Assembly: GCA_963817755.1 (NCBI GenBank)
Contig: CAWFPB010000003.1
Location: 1,054,001-1,118,000, forward strand
DNA: 64,000 nt
Direction of reading: 5' to 3'
DNA from: Oleiagrimonas sp963817755
GTDB taxonomy: Bacteria > Pseudomonadota > Gammaproteobacteria > Xanthomonadales > Rhodanobacteraceae
The notes under the pieces were generated by a model. The model was not told the origin of the DNA and did no database searches. It saw only the letters and a list, made by a program, of their open reading frames with translations. Of the stretch, positions 29,871 to 38,675 are shown in pieces; positions within the stretch are counted from its first letter, which is position 1, and every line of letters begins with the position of its first letter. The position numbers were made by a program, and so were the translations under genes.

Positions 29871-30662
29871 ATGCAGTTGCAACTGAACGGACGACACGCG
29901 CTGGTCTGCGGCGCATCGAGAGGCATCGGCCGCGCGATTGCCGTCGAACTGGCGGCCCTGGGCGCCGACGTCACCGTGCTGGCCCGCTCGGCCGACACGC
30001 TGCAGCAGGTGGTCAACGGGCTGCCGAAAACGCACCCGGACCAGCGCCACGCCATAGCCACGGCGGACATGTGCGACTCGGGCACCCTCGCGACCACCGT
30101 GGCCGGCATCGTCGCCGAACGTCCCGTGCAGGTCCTCATCCACAACTCCGGCGGCCCGCCCGCCGGCCGCGCCAGCGAGGCCGAACCGCAGGCCTTCGCC
30201 GACGCCTTTGCCCAGCACGTGGTGGCCGGCCAGATCCTGCTGCAGGCGGCCCTGGCCGGCATGCGCGAGGCGGGATACGGCCGACTGGTCAATGTCATCT
30301 CGACCTCGGTCAAGGAACCGATCCCGAACCTGGGCGTGTCCAACACCGTGCGCGCGGCCGTGGCCGGCTGGGCCAAGACCCTGTCGGGGGAACTGGCTGC
30401 CGACGGCATCACCGTCAACAACGTGCTGCCCGGCTTCACCGAGACCGGCCGCCTGGCCAGCCTGATCGCCGGACGCGCGAAGGCACAGGGCCTGGAGGAG
30501 GCCCAGGTGGCCGCGAACATGCGCGCCATGGTCCCGGCCGCCCGCTTCGGAAAGCCCGAGGAAGTGGCCGCGGTGGCGGCCTTCCTGTGCACGCCGGCCG
30601 CCGCCTACGTCAACGGCACCAGCATCGCCGTGGACGGCGGCCGCACGCGCAGCCTGAACTGA
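29871..30662 (+). CDS. Short-chain dehydrogenase/reductase family protein with altered active site
   Basis: A 263-residue SDR with the Rossmann motif CGASRGIG at residues 13-20 and a C-terminal FLCTPAAAYVNGTSIAVDGG typical of FabG-like enzymes. The structural Ser is present near 144, but the YxxxK motif is replaced: Ser157 and Arg161 stand where Tyr and Lys belong (VSNTVRAAV), and the usual NNAG is HNSGG. It therefore may use another proton donor or not be an oxidoreductase. It precedes the aminomuconate-type genes by 97 bp on the same strand. Confidence 0.85.
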   Translation: MQLQLNGRHALVCGASRGIGRAIAVELAALGADVTVLARSADTLQQVVNGLPKTHPDQRHAIATADMCDSGTLATTVAGIVAERPVQVLIHNSGGPPAGRASEAEPQAFADAFAQHVVAGQILLQAALAGMREAGYGRLVNVISTSVKEPIPNLGVSNTVRAAVAGWAKTLSGELAADGITVNNVLPGFTETGRLASLIAGRAKAQGLEEAQVAANMRAMVPAARFGKPEEVAAVAAFLCTPAAAYVNGTSIAVDGGRTRSLN

Positions 30663-30759
30663 GCCGCGTGTCCGTGGGATCGGTCATCCGGCGCGCCGCC
30701 GAATCCTGCCCGAGCCGCCAACGCTGACGCTGCCGAAAAAGGCGGCTAAGCTTCCCGGC

Positions 30760-32223
30760 ATGGACATGCCCCGCTTCAAGCACCTGATCGACGGCCGCAT
30801 GGTCGAGGCCTCCGGCAGCCGCTGGCGCGACGTGCTCGAACCGGCCACCGGCCGGGTCTACGCCCGCTGCGCCGATGGCGATGCGTCCGACGTCGAACGC
30901 GCTATCGCAGCCGCCGCGGCCGCGGCACCGGAATGGGCCGCGCGTCCGGCCGGCGAGCGCGCCGCCGCGCTGCGCCGCATCGCCGACGGCATCGAGAACA
31001 GCCTGGAGGCCTTTGCCGTCGCCGAATCGCGCGACAGCGGCAAACCGATCGCCCTGGCCCGGCGCGTGGACATTCCCCGGGCGGTGGCCAACCTGCGCTT
31101 CTTTGCCGCGGCCATCGAGACCGAACACGGCCAATCCCACGCCATGCCCGGCCAGGCGCTGAACGTGACCCTGCGCCAGCCGCTGGGCGTGGTCGCCTGC
31201 ATCAGCCCCTGGAACCTGCCGCTGTACTTGTTCACATGGAAAATCGCCCCGGCCCTGGCCTGTGGCAACGCGGTGGTGGGCAAGCCCTCCGAGATCACCC
31301 CGTGCACGGCGACCATGCTGGGCGAGGTCGCGATCGAGGCCGGCCTGCCCTCCGGCGTGCTCAACATCGTGCACGGCGAGGGTCCCGCGGTCGGCGCGCC
31401 GCTGGTCGCACACCGGCAGGTGAAAGCGGTCTCGTTCACCGGCTCCACCCGGACCGGCGCGGCCATCGCCGCAGCCACGGCCGCACAGTTCAAGAAGATC
31501 TCGCTGGAGATGGGCGGCAAGAACCCCGCCATCGTGTTCGACGATGCCGAACTCTCCGACGGAGACATGGATACCCTGGTCCGCTCGGGCTTCGCCAACC
31601 AGGGCGAGATCTGCCTGTGCGGCTCGCGGCTGCTGGTGCAGCGCTCGATCTACGAGGCGTTCCGTGAACGCTATCTGGCGCGCGTGAAGGCGCTGCGCAC
31701 GGGCGACCCTGCCGACCCGTCCAGCGACCTGGGCGCGCTGGTCTCCAAAGCGCATTTCGACAAGGTCACCGCGAGCATCGCGCGTGCCCGCGAGGAAGGC
31801 GGCCGGGTGCTGTGCGGGGGCCAGACCGTGCATCCCGGGGGACGCTGTGCGGACGGATGGTTCATCGCACCGACCGTGATCGAGGGACTGGGCCCGACGT
31901 GCGCCACCAACCAGGAGGAAATCTTCGGGCCGGTGGTCACGCTGGTCCCGTTCGAGGACGAGGCCGAGGCGCTGACCATCGCCAACGGTACCGGCTACGG
32001 CCTGGCCGCCTCGCTGTGGACGCGCGACCTCGATCGCGCCCAGCGCATGGCCGCGGCGCTGGAGTTCGGCATCGTGTGGGTCAACTGCTGGATGCTGCGC
32101 GACCTGCGCACGCCGTTTGGCGGCGTCAAGCAGTCCGGACTGGGCCGCGAAGGTGGTGACGACGCGCTGCGCTTTTTCACCGAGCCGAAGAACGTGTGTT
32201 TCGCCATGCGCCCCGCCCGGTAA
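30760..32223 (+). CDS. 2-aminomuconate 6-semialdehyde dehydrogenase-like aldehyde dehydrogenase
   Basis: NAD-dependent aldehyde dehydrogenase of 487 residues. General base Glu250 (LEMGGKNPA), catalytic Cys285 (GEICLCGSR) and oxyanion Asn152 (SPWNLPLYLFTWKIAP) are present. The sequences around WKIAPALACGN, GALVSKAHFDKV, NCWMLRDLRTPFGG and DALRFFTEPK are those of the ALDH8A1/AMSDH branch, which oxidises 2-aminomuconate semialdehyde in tryptophan/2-aminophenol breakdown. A RidA protein of the aminomuconate deaminase type is encoded two genes downstream, which supports the assignment. Start could be this ATG or the one two codons later. Confidence 0.82.
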   Translation: MDMPRFKHLIDGRMVEASGSRWRDVLEPATGRVYARCADGDASDVERAIAAAAAAAPEWAARPAGERAAALRRIADGIENSLEAFAVAESRDSGKPIALARRVDIPRAVANLRFFAAAIETEHGQSHAMPGQALNVTLRQPLGVVACISPWNLPLYLFTWKIAPALACGNAVVGKPSEITPCTATMLGEVAIEAGLPSGVLNIVHGEGPAVGAPLVAHRQVKAVSFTGSTRTGAAIAAATAAQFKKISLEMGGKNPAIVFDDAELSDGDMDTLVRSGFANQGEICLCGSRLLVQRSIYEAFRERYLARVKALRTGDPADPSSDLGALVSKAHFDKVTASIARAREEGGRVLCGGQTVHPGGRCADGWFIAPTVIEGLGPTCATNQEEIFGPVVTLVPFEDEAEALTIANGTGYGLAASLWTRDLDRAQRMAAALEFGIVWVNCWMLRDLRTPFGGVKQSGLGREGGDDALRFFTEPKNVCFAMRPAR

Positions 32224-32289
32224 TATCCACCACGCAACCTGCCCGTCCGGCTCGCCCGGCGACTCCTGACCTCACCGAGATTCCCGTCC

Positions 32290-32961
32290 ATGCCACGCAT
32301 CAAGGAACTGCTGTCGAGCAACCAGCGCTGGGCCGCGCGAATCCGCAGCGAGGACCCGAACTTCTTCGAACAGCTTTCCCGCCAGCAGGCACCGAAGTTC
32401 CTGTGGATCGGCTGTTCCGATTCGCGCGTGCCGGCGACGCAGATCGTGGATCTGCCGCCAGGCGAGATCTTCGTGCATCGCAACGTCGCCAACGTGATCG
32501 TGCATACCGACCTCAACGCCCTGTCGGTGATCCAGTTCGCCGTGGAAGTGCTCCGGGTCGAGCGCGTGCTGGTGGTCGGCCATTACGGCTGCAGCGGTGT
32601 CTCGGCGGTGCTGAAGAAGGAGCGCCTGGGCCTGATCGACAACTGGCTTCGCCACGTCGAGGACGTGGCCAGCCTGCACCGGGCAGTACTGGATCCGTCG
32701 CTGCCGTTCGAGCGACGCCATGCCCGGCTGTGCGAACTGAACGCCATCGAGCAGGCCATGCACGTGTGCGCCACCACTATCGTGCAGGAAGCCTGGCAGC
32801 GCGGCCAGGAGCTGCATGTGCACGCATGGGTCTACGGTCTCGACGACGGGCGCATCCACGACCTGGGCCTGGACGTGCACGGCATGGATTCGATGCCGCT
32901 GTCGTATGCCCAGGCCCTGGATACACTCACGCGCACATGGACCGAGGAGGACGCGGCATGA
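32290..32961 (+). CDS. can: Beta-class carbonic anhydrase
   Basis: Zinc enzyme converting CO2 and bicarbonate. The 223-residue product shows ligands Cys42, His98 and Cys101 with the Asp44-Arg46 dyad (GCSDSRVP and VVGHYGCSG), the same numbering as E. coli Can. It lies between the aldehyde dehydrogenase (67 bp) and the RidA gene (ATGA overlap). Supply of bicarbonate or removal of CO2 released by decarboxylation in the pathway is possible, but chance placement cannot be excluded. Confidence 0.95.
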   Translation: MPRIKELLSSNQRWAARIRSEDPNFFEQLSRQQAPKFLWIGCSDSRVPATQIVDLPPGEIFVHRNVANVIVHTDLNALSVIQFAVEVLRVERVLVVGHYGCSGVSAVLKKERLGLIDNWLRHVEDVASLHRAVLDPSLPFERRHARLCELNAIEQAMHVCATTIVQEAWQRGQELHVHAWVYGLDDGRIHDLGLDVHGMDSMPLSYAQALDTLTRTWTEEDAA

Positions 32962-33377
32962 ACGACCCGATCCGCACCGACCAGGCTCCGCCGCCGGTCG
33001 GCGCCTACCCGCACGCGCGACGCGTGGGCGACCTGCTGTTCCTGTCCGGCGTCGGCCCGCGTCGGCCCGACGGCAGCGGCATCCCCGGCAACACCTACGA
33101 TGACGATGGAAAGCTGGTGTCCTATGACATCCAGGCGCAGTGCCGGCAGGTGTTCGCGAACGTGCGCGCGGTGCTGGAGGCCAGCGGCGCACGCTGGGAG
33201 GACCTGGTCGACGTGACCGTGTTCCTGACCGACATGGAACGCGACTTCGCTGCCTACAACGCGCTGTACGCCGAACACTTCGACGGCGTGGACGCCTGCC
33301 GCACCACCCTGGGCATCGACGCCCTGCCCACACCGATCGCCATCGAGCTCAAGTGCATCGCCGCCCTGAAGCGGTGA
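32958..33377 (+). CDS. RidA-family protein, probable 2-aminomuconate deaminase
   Basis: A 139-residue YjgF/YER057c/UK114-family enamine/imine deaminase. The segments PPPVGAYPHARRVGDLLFLSGVGPR, YDIQAQCRQVFANVRAVLEASG and DMERDFAAYNALYAEHF with TRTT-like CRTTLGIDALPTPIAIELK match the 2-aminomuconate deaminase (AmnD/NbaF) branch rather than general RidA. The expected reaction is hydrolysis of 2-aminomuconate to 4-oxalocrotonate and ammonia. Start ATG overlaps the carbonic anhydrase stop. Confidence 0.82.
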   Translation: MNDPIRTDQAPPPVGAYPHARRVGDLLFLSGVGPRRPDGSGIPGNTYDDDGKLVSYDIQAQCRQVFANVRAVLEASGARWEDLVDVTVFLTDMERDFAAYNALYAEHFDGVDACRTTLGIDALPTPIAIELKCIAALKR

Positions 33378-33467
33378 ATGCGGGGCGCCACCGGCCCGGA
33401 ACCAGGGCACAGGGCGGGTACCGCCTATCCATGCGGTGCATCCCGCAAGGCAGACGATGCCCCCGCC

Positions 33468-34259
33468 CTACGATGGTGCGATCGAGGCCAGGCAGGCTTC
33501 CAGCAGGCGCCGGATCAGCGGCTGCACCTTCACTGCGCGGTCGGGCAGGTACTCGAAGCGCTCCTCGTCCATGTAGCAGTCCTGCACCAGTTCCAGCTGC
33601 ACCGCGTCCACGCCGGTGTCGGGCGCGCCGTAGTGCCGGGTGATGTAGCCGCCCCTGAAACGCGCATCGACCACCTGGCTGTAGGCGTCCTGTGCTGACA
33701 GCACCGCGGCCAGTGCCTCGCGCAGGGACGACCGACAGCTGGCACCGCTATGGGTGCCGAGGTTGAAGTCCGGCAGGCGGCCCTCGAACAGCATCGGCAC
33801 CTTCGCGCGGATGGAATGACCTTCCCACAGCACGACGCGTCCGTGCGCCGCGCGCAGGCGGTCCAGCTCCCCGCGCAGCGCGCAGTGGTAGGGCTCCCAA
33901 TACGTGGCCACGCGCGCAGCGACCGCCTCGGCGTCCGGCTCCCGGCCGTCGCGATAGACCGGCCGGCCGTCGAACATCACGGTCGGCACCAGGCCGGTCT
34001 CGCTGCGCCCCGGATACAGCGCATGGCCGTCGGACGGACGGTTGAGGTCGACCACGTAGCGTGAGCACGAGGGTCGCAGGATGGTGGCGCCCATGTCGCG
34101 CGCGAAGTCGTAGAGCCGGCCGACATGCCAGTCGGTATCGGGCGAACGCCGCGCGGCTTCGGTCATGCCGGTGGCGATGGCATGGGGAATGTGGCTGCCG
34201 TCGTGCGGCAGGCTGATCAGCAGCGGCGCGTCGCCGCGATGGAGCTCGTAGGTGGCCAT
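33468..34259 (-). CDS. hutG: N-formylglutamate deformylase
   Basis: Zinc amidohydrolase releasing formate from N-formyl-L-glutamate, the last step of one histidine degradation route. The 263-residue product has the family features SLPHDGSHIPHAI, ATILRPSCSRYVVDLNRPSDG, and VVLWEGHSI. The ATG is at 34257-34259. No other hut genes are in the window, so histidine degradation as a whole cannot be asserted. The open frame continues far upstream antisense to gor but only this part is coding. Confidence 0.87.
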   Translation of the reverse strand: MATYELHRGDAPLLISLPHDGSHIPHAIATGMTEAARRSPDTDWHVGRLYDFARDMGATILRPSCSRYVVDLNRPSDGHALYPGRSETGLVPTVMFDGRPVYRDGREPDAEAVAARVATYWEPYHCALRGELDRLRAAHGRVVLWEGHSIRAKVPMLFEGRLPDFNLGTHSGASCRSSLREALAAVLSAQDAYSQVVDARFRGGYITRHYGAPDTGVDAVQLELVQDCYMDEERFEYLPDRAVKVQPLIRRLLEACLASIAPS

Positions 34260-34273
34260 GGGGCGATTGTAGC

Positions 34274-34529
34274 GGGGGGCGAGGGGCCAGGGACGAGGGA
34301 CGAAACCGGGTCGGTTCGTGGCGAGCTGTCGTCCTGCGGCTTCGTTGTGGTGCCTTGCTGTAGAAGATCCGGACGTTCCGGTTCCCGAATCCGACGGTTT
34401 CATCGGTGAATGCCGGATGGGTCGGCCAAACGCTGGAATCTGAGGGATTGCCTGCAAAGAACGCCCCAACGCCAGCGCATGCAACATCGCATCCGGCCGA
34501 CAACCTATCATCGCCCCTCGCCCCTGTCC
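34274..34529. repeat. Inverted repeat of GGGGCGAGGGGC/GGGACGA units between gor and hutG
   Basis: The 272-bp gap between gor and hutG has no gene. Its ends carry inverse arms: 34274-34302 (gggggcgaggggccaggg then acgagggacg) and 34511-34529 (tcgcccctcgcccctgtcc). The arms pair over about 17 bases. The organisation (purine-rich arms around a unique core) is like the GGGAAT elements near dnaB but with a different unit. Confidence 0.6.
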
Positions 34530-34531
34530 TT

Positions 34532-35878
34532 TCACATCAACACCAGCTCTTCGGCCGCCGTGGGATGAATCGCCACGGTGGCGTCCAGGTCCGCCTTGCG
34601 CGCGCCCATCTTCACCGCGACTGCGAAGCCCTGCAGCATCTCGTCGCTGCCCGGACCGAACAGGTGCACGCCGACCACGCGTTCGTCCGGACCCGCGCAC
34701 ACCAGCTTCATCAGCGACTGCTGCGGATGGTCGGACAGCGCCGACTGCATCGGCGTGAAGCGCACGCGGTATATGCGCACGGCGTCTCCGTGGCGTTCTT
34801 GAGCCTGCGCCTCGCTCAGGCCCACCATGCCCAGCGGCGGGTGCGCGAACACCACGCTGGGGATGTTGGCGTAGTCCAGGTGCGCATCCGCCTGGCCACC
34901 GAACAGGCGATCGGCCAGGCGCCGTCCCGCGGCAATGGCCACCGGGGTCAGCGCTTCCCGGCCGGTCACGTCGCCGACCGCATATACACCGGGCACGCTG
35001 GTGTTCTGGAAGTCGTCGGTGCGCACGTGGCCGTCCGCGTCCCGCAACAGCGGGACGGCATCCAGGCCGATGCGTTCGGTATTGGGAATGCGCCCGATGG
35101 CCCAAAGCACGCGTTCGTACGGGGCCGCGTTGCCGGCGGCCACACCTTCCAGCCGCAGGCCGCCGTCCTGTTCGCGCAATTCCGGAACGCCGGCGTGCAG
35201 GTGCACGCCGATGCCGTCCGCGCGCATGGACGTCGCCAGCGCCTCGCCGAGCTCGGCATCGAAATGACTGAGCAGCGTCGAGCGCGCATACATATCCACC
35301 TGCGCACCCAGCGCGTGGAGCACACTGGCCAGCTCCACGCCGACGTAACCGCCGCCGATCACTGCCACGCTGCTCGGGCAGGCGCGCAGGTCGAAGAAAT
35401 CGTCCGAGACCATGCCCTTCTCGAATCCCGGGGTGGTCAGCCGGCGCGGACGGCCACCGGTGGCAACCAGCACGTGCGGCGCCTCGAGGATGCGTCCCTG
35501 TGCATCGACGCGGTCGGCGGCCAGCAAATGCCCGTGTGCCGTGATCACCTCGATTCCGGCTTGCTCCAGCCGCACGCGATATCCGGCATGGATGCGCTCG
35601 ATGTAGCCCTGCCGACGAACGATGAAACGCGGCCAGTCCAGCGATCCCGGCTCGATGTCGAAGCCGTAGGCGCGCGCACGATCGAGATCCTGCGCCAGTT
35701 GCGCCGCGTACCACATCGCCTTCTTCGGCACGCAGCCGAGGTTGACGCAGGTCCCGCCCAGCGCCCGCGGCTCCAGCAGGGCCACCCGTGCGCCATGGCG
35801 TGCGGCACGGAAGGCCGAGGCCAAGCCGCCGGAACCGCCGCCCAGCACGATGTAGTCCAGGTGCCGCCTCGCGGGCAC
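34532..35878 (-). CDS. gor: Glutathione-disulfide reductase
   Basis: FAD/NADPH enzyme reducing GSSG. The product of 448 residues starts at a GTG (complement of 35876-35878), two bases after the dadA-like stop. The FAD fold IVLGGGSGGLASAFRAA is at residues 10-26, the redox disulfide Cys44-Cys49 in GGTCVNLGCVPKK, the NADPH fold VIGGGYVGVELASVLHALG in the middle, and the C-terminal catalytic His in IHPTAAEE. No ATG is available in frame. Tight spacing indicates co-transcription with the dadA-like gene. Confidence 0.92.
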   Translation of the reverse strand: MPARRHLDYIVLGGGSGGLASAFRAARHGARVALLEPRALGGTCVNLGCVPKKAMWYAAQLAQDLDRARAYGFDIEPGSLDWPRFIVRRQGYIERIHAGYRVRLEQAGIEVITAHGHLLAADRVDAQGRILEAPHVLVATGGRPRRLTTPGFEKGMVSDDFFDLRACPSSVAVIGGGYVGVELASVLHALGAQVDMYARSTLLSHFDAELGEALATSMRADGIGVHLHAGVPELREQDGGLRLEGVAAGNAAPYERVLWAIGRIPNTERIGLDAVPLLRDADGHVRTDDFQNTSVPGVYAVGDVTGREALTPVAIAAGRRLADRLFGGQADAHLDYANIPSVVFAHPPLGMVGLSEAQAQERHGDAVRIYRVRFTPMQSALSDHPQQSLMKLVCAGPDERVVGVHLFGPGSDEMLQGFAVAVKMGARKADLDATVAIHPTAAEELVLM

Positions 35879-35880
35879 GC

Positions 35881-37137
35881 CTAGAGCCCGAAGCGTCGCG
35901 GCGAAAAGGCCTCGATGTCGACATCGTTGGCCCCCGCGCCGCACAGCGCGGTGACGATCTCGGCCGTGCCCGCGGCCATGCTCATGCCGAGCATGCCGTG
36001 GGCGGTGGCGAAGACCAGGTTGGACCAGCGCCGGCTCTCGCCGATGATCGGAAGCTGGTCCACGCTCATCGGCCGCCAGCCCCACCACATCTCGCGCATG
36101 CGCGGCCCTTCCGCCTCGCGCAGATAGCGCGCCGCGGCACGGCGAATCGCAGCCAGCCGGGCATCGACGAGACGGTCGTCGAAGCCGGCGAATTCCATCG
36201 TGCCGCCGAGCCGCAGACCCGACTCCCATCCGGTCACGCAGACCCCGTCCTCGCGCAGCATCAACGGACGCGAAGGCGTATGGCGCGCCCGCGTCCAGGT
36301 CAGCGAATACCCCTTGCCCGGCTGCATCGGCAGGCGCAGGCCCAGCATGCGGGCGAATTGCGGCGACCAGGCGCCCAGTGCCATGACCATGCGTTCGCCG
36401 GCATACACGCCACGGTGGGTGCGCACCGCCTCGATGACGCGGCCCTCGGTGTGCACGCGCTCGATGCGCGCGCTCTCCTCGATGAGGCCGCCCAGTTCGC
36501 GCACCCGGCGCGCCAGCTCGGCAACGAAGGCCTCGGGGCGCAGGTGCGCGTCGCCCGGGTGGTAGTAGCCACCGGCCATGCCCGGGCGCAGCGAGGATTC
36601 CATCGCCTGCAGCTCGTCGTCGGTCCTGGGCTGCGCCTCGATGCCCAGTCGCTCGAGCCAGTCCGCATGCGCAGCGGCCTCTCGAAAGGTCTGGGCATCC
36701 CGATACACGTACAGGCTGCCGCGGGCAGCGTATTCGCAATCGAGGCCCTGTTCGCGCACCCAGCCGCGGGTCAGTTCGGCCGAGCGGACGAGCAACGCGG
36801 CGCGCGCCACGGCGGCGCGTTCGGCCGGGCCCGCACGCCCCTGGCGGGCCAGGCGGGCCAGCCACAGGAAGCGGCCGGGATCCAGTCCGGGACGGATGAA
36901 CAGCGGTGCATCGCGGCGGTTCATCTGCGCGAACGCCTTGCGCAGGACGCCCGGGGTCAGCAACGGGATCGCGTGACTGGGCGTGAGCGTGCCGCAGTTG
37001 CCGTGCGAGGCGCCCTGGCCCACCCGTCCCTGTTCGACCACGCGCACGCTGGCGCCGTGGCGCAACAGGTGCAACGCACAGGCCAGGCCGATCACCCCGC
37101 CGCCAAGGATCAGCACATCGCTTCGTCGTTCCGTCAT
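35881..37137 (-). CDS. D-amino acid dehydrogenase (DadA-like FAD oxidoreductase)
   Basis: FAD-dependent, membrane-associated oxidative deaminase of the DAO family, 418 residues, passing electrons to the respiratory chain. FAD motif VLILGGGVIGLACALHLLRHG is at residues 8-28; GNCGTLTPSHAIPLLTPGVL follows as in DadA, and the C-terminus has WWGWRPMSVDQLPIIG and ATAHGMLGMSMAAGTAEIV. Unlike the classical dad locus it is not adjacent to alr, which lies about 12 kb away. A D-hydroxyproline or similar dehydrogenase is an alternative. Confidence 0.85.
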   Translation of the reverse strand: MTERRSDVLILGGGVIGLACALHLLRHGASVRVVEQGRVGQGASHGNCGTLTPSHAIPLLTPGVLRKAFAQMNRRDAPLFIRPGLDPGRFLWLARLARQGRAGPAERAAVARAALLVRSAELTRGWVREQGLDCEYAARGSLYVYRDAQTFREAAAHADWLERLGIEAQPRTDDELQAMESSLRPGMAGGYYHPGDAHLRPEAFVAELARRVRELGGLIEESARIERVHTEGRVIEAVRTHRGVYAGERMVMALGAWSPQFARMLGLRLPMQPGKGYSLTWTRARHTPSRPLMLREDGVCVTGWESGLRLGGTMEFAGFDDRLVDARLAAIRRAAARYLREAEGPRMREMWWGWRPMSVDQLPIIGESRRWSNLVFATAHGMLGMSMAAGTAEIVTALCGAGANDVDIEAFSPRRFGL

Positions 37138-37181
37138 GGCCGCATTCTACCCGTGCGTTGGGATGCAACTCCGTCCATGGT

Positions 37182-38675
37182 TCATGCTCCGGCCTTTCGA
37201 CGCAAGCCGCGTGGCGTGAGCGTGCGCTCGAGGACTTCGAACACGCCCTGCGCAAGCAGGGCCAGCAATGCGGCCGGCACCGCGCCCTCGAGAATCAGGT
37301 GGATGTCGTCCAGCCGGATGCCGGTGAGGATCGGCTGGCCGTAGCCGCCGGCGCCGATCAGGGCGCCCAGGGTGGCGGTACCGATGTTGATCACCACGGC
37401 GATCTTGATACCGGCCAGGATCGGACGCAACGCCAGCGGCAACTCCACGCGCAGCAGACGCACGCGCGGCGGCAGGCCCATCACCCGCGCCGATTCCAGC
37501 AGAGCCGGATCGATGCCGGCCAGGCCGGCATGGGTGTTGCGCACGATCGGCAGCAGGCTGTAGAGGAACAGCGCCGCGATCGCCGGGCCCGCACCAATAC
37601 CGAACAGCGGGATCATGAACACGAACATGGCCAGCGACGGCACGGTCTGCAACACACCCGTCAGGGCCAGAACGGCCTGCCCGAGGCGATGCCAGCGTGA
37701 CGCCAGCACGCCCAGCGGCAGCGCCAGCAGCAGGGCCAGCCCCAGCGAGATGCCGACCAGCAGCAGGTGCTGGCCGGTGCGCAACAGGAGTCGCGGGACA
37801 AACCCCTTCGACGCTGGGGTGTCCTGAAGGCCCAGGAAACCGGCCGCGACCGCGGTTTCCCCGCGTCGCCGGATCTTCACCTGTGCGTTCATGCGCTGCA
37901 TGGCCTTCACGTCGATGCGCCCGGCCAGTGCCTGCAGCGCGGCGATGGCGCCCGGCACGCGCCGGGCCAGGTCCAGGCGATACAGGAACACGGCACGGTA
38001 GGCGGGAAAATAGTGGCGGTCGTCGCGCAGCACGCGCAGGTGGTCGTACGGGATCTCCGCATCGGTGGTGTAGACGTCGGTCACGTCGATGGCGCCGCCG
38101 GCCAGCGCGCGATAGGCCAGGTCGTGGTCCATGCCGCGCACGTTTTCCTGCGCCAGGCCGTAGGCTTGACGCAGTCCCTTCCAGCCGTCGTCGCGGTCCA
38201 TGAATTCGTTGGAAAACCCGAAGGTGAGGCCGGGGTGGCTGCGCAGATCCGAGATCGTGGCGATGCCCATGTCCCGGGCACGTGCGCTGCGCATGCCCAG
38301 GGCGTAGCGATCCTGGAATCCCAGCGAATCGGTGATGCCGATGCCGAGCGGCTTCAGGCGCTGTCGCAACCGGGCGATGCTGGCGTCGGCCGGCAGGTCC
38401 GGCAGCAGTTCCTGAACCACGGTGCCGGTGTATTCGGGATAGGCATCGATGTCGCCATGGCGCAGGGCCTGCCACAGGATCCGGGTGCCGCCGAGGCTGC
38501 GGCGATGGATCGCCGCCACCCCGTGCTCGCGCAAGGACAGACGCGCGATCTCGCCCAACACCACCGACTCGGTGAAGGCCTTCGAACCGATCCGCACCGG
38601 CGCGCGGGCCGCTCCGGCATGCGCCGCGCACAGCATCAACGCCAGCATGCCGGCGAACAGGCCGCGCAGCCTCAC
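37182..38675 (-). CDS. Betaine/choline-type ABC transporter: binding protein fused to permease
   Basis: One 497-residue polypeptide. Residues 1-22 are a signal/anchor; about 23-285 form an OpuAC/OpuBC-type quaternary-amine binding domain (VRIGSKAFTESVVLGEIARL, DIDAYPEYTGTVVQELL, DVTDVYTTDAEI). From about 295 the OpuBB-type permease follows, with five to six membrane helices and the EAA-like LLESARVMGLPPRVRLLRVELPLALRPILAG. The start is GTG overlapping the ATPase stop (GTGA). Fused binding-protein/permease subunits are known in osmoprotectant systems, often in the opposite order. Likely substrates are glycine betaine, choline or carnitine. Confidence 0.88.
   Translation of the reverse strand: MRLRGLFAGMLALMLCAAHAGAARAPVRIGSKAFTESVVLGEIARLSLREHGVAAIHRRSLGGTRILWQALRHGDIDAYPEYTGTVVQELLPDLPADASIARLRQRLKPLGIGITDSLGFQDRYALGMRSARARDMGIATISDLRSHPGLTFGFSNEFMDRDDGWKGLRQAYGLAQENVRGMDHDLAYRALAGGAIDVTDVYTTDAEIPYDHLRVLRDDRHYFPAYRAVFLYRLDLARRVPGAIAALQALAGRIDVKAMQRMNAQVKIRRRGETAVAAGFLGLQDTPASKGFVPRLLLRTGQHLLLVGISLGLALLLALPLGVLASRWHRLGQAVLALTGVLQTVPSLAMFVFMIPLFGIGAGPAIAALFLYSLLPIVRNTHAGLAGIDPALLESARVMGLPPRVRLLRVELPLALRPILAGIKIAVVINIGTATLGALIGAGGYGQPILTGIRLDDIHLILEGAVPAALLALLAQGVFEVLERTLTPRGLRRKAGA

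Noticed and set aside
33468..35924. Apparent fusion of hutG with a long upstream frame
   Set aside because: Only the last 263 codons match N-formylglutamate deformylase; the upstream part overlaps gor in another frame and crosses the repeat region.
34532..37255. Apparent 907-codon fusion of a DadA antisense-like frame with glutathione reductase
   Set aside because: The reductase frame merely stays open through the dadA-like gene. DadA family similarity runs in a different frame with its own stop at 35881, and a GTG start fits the reductase at 35878.
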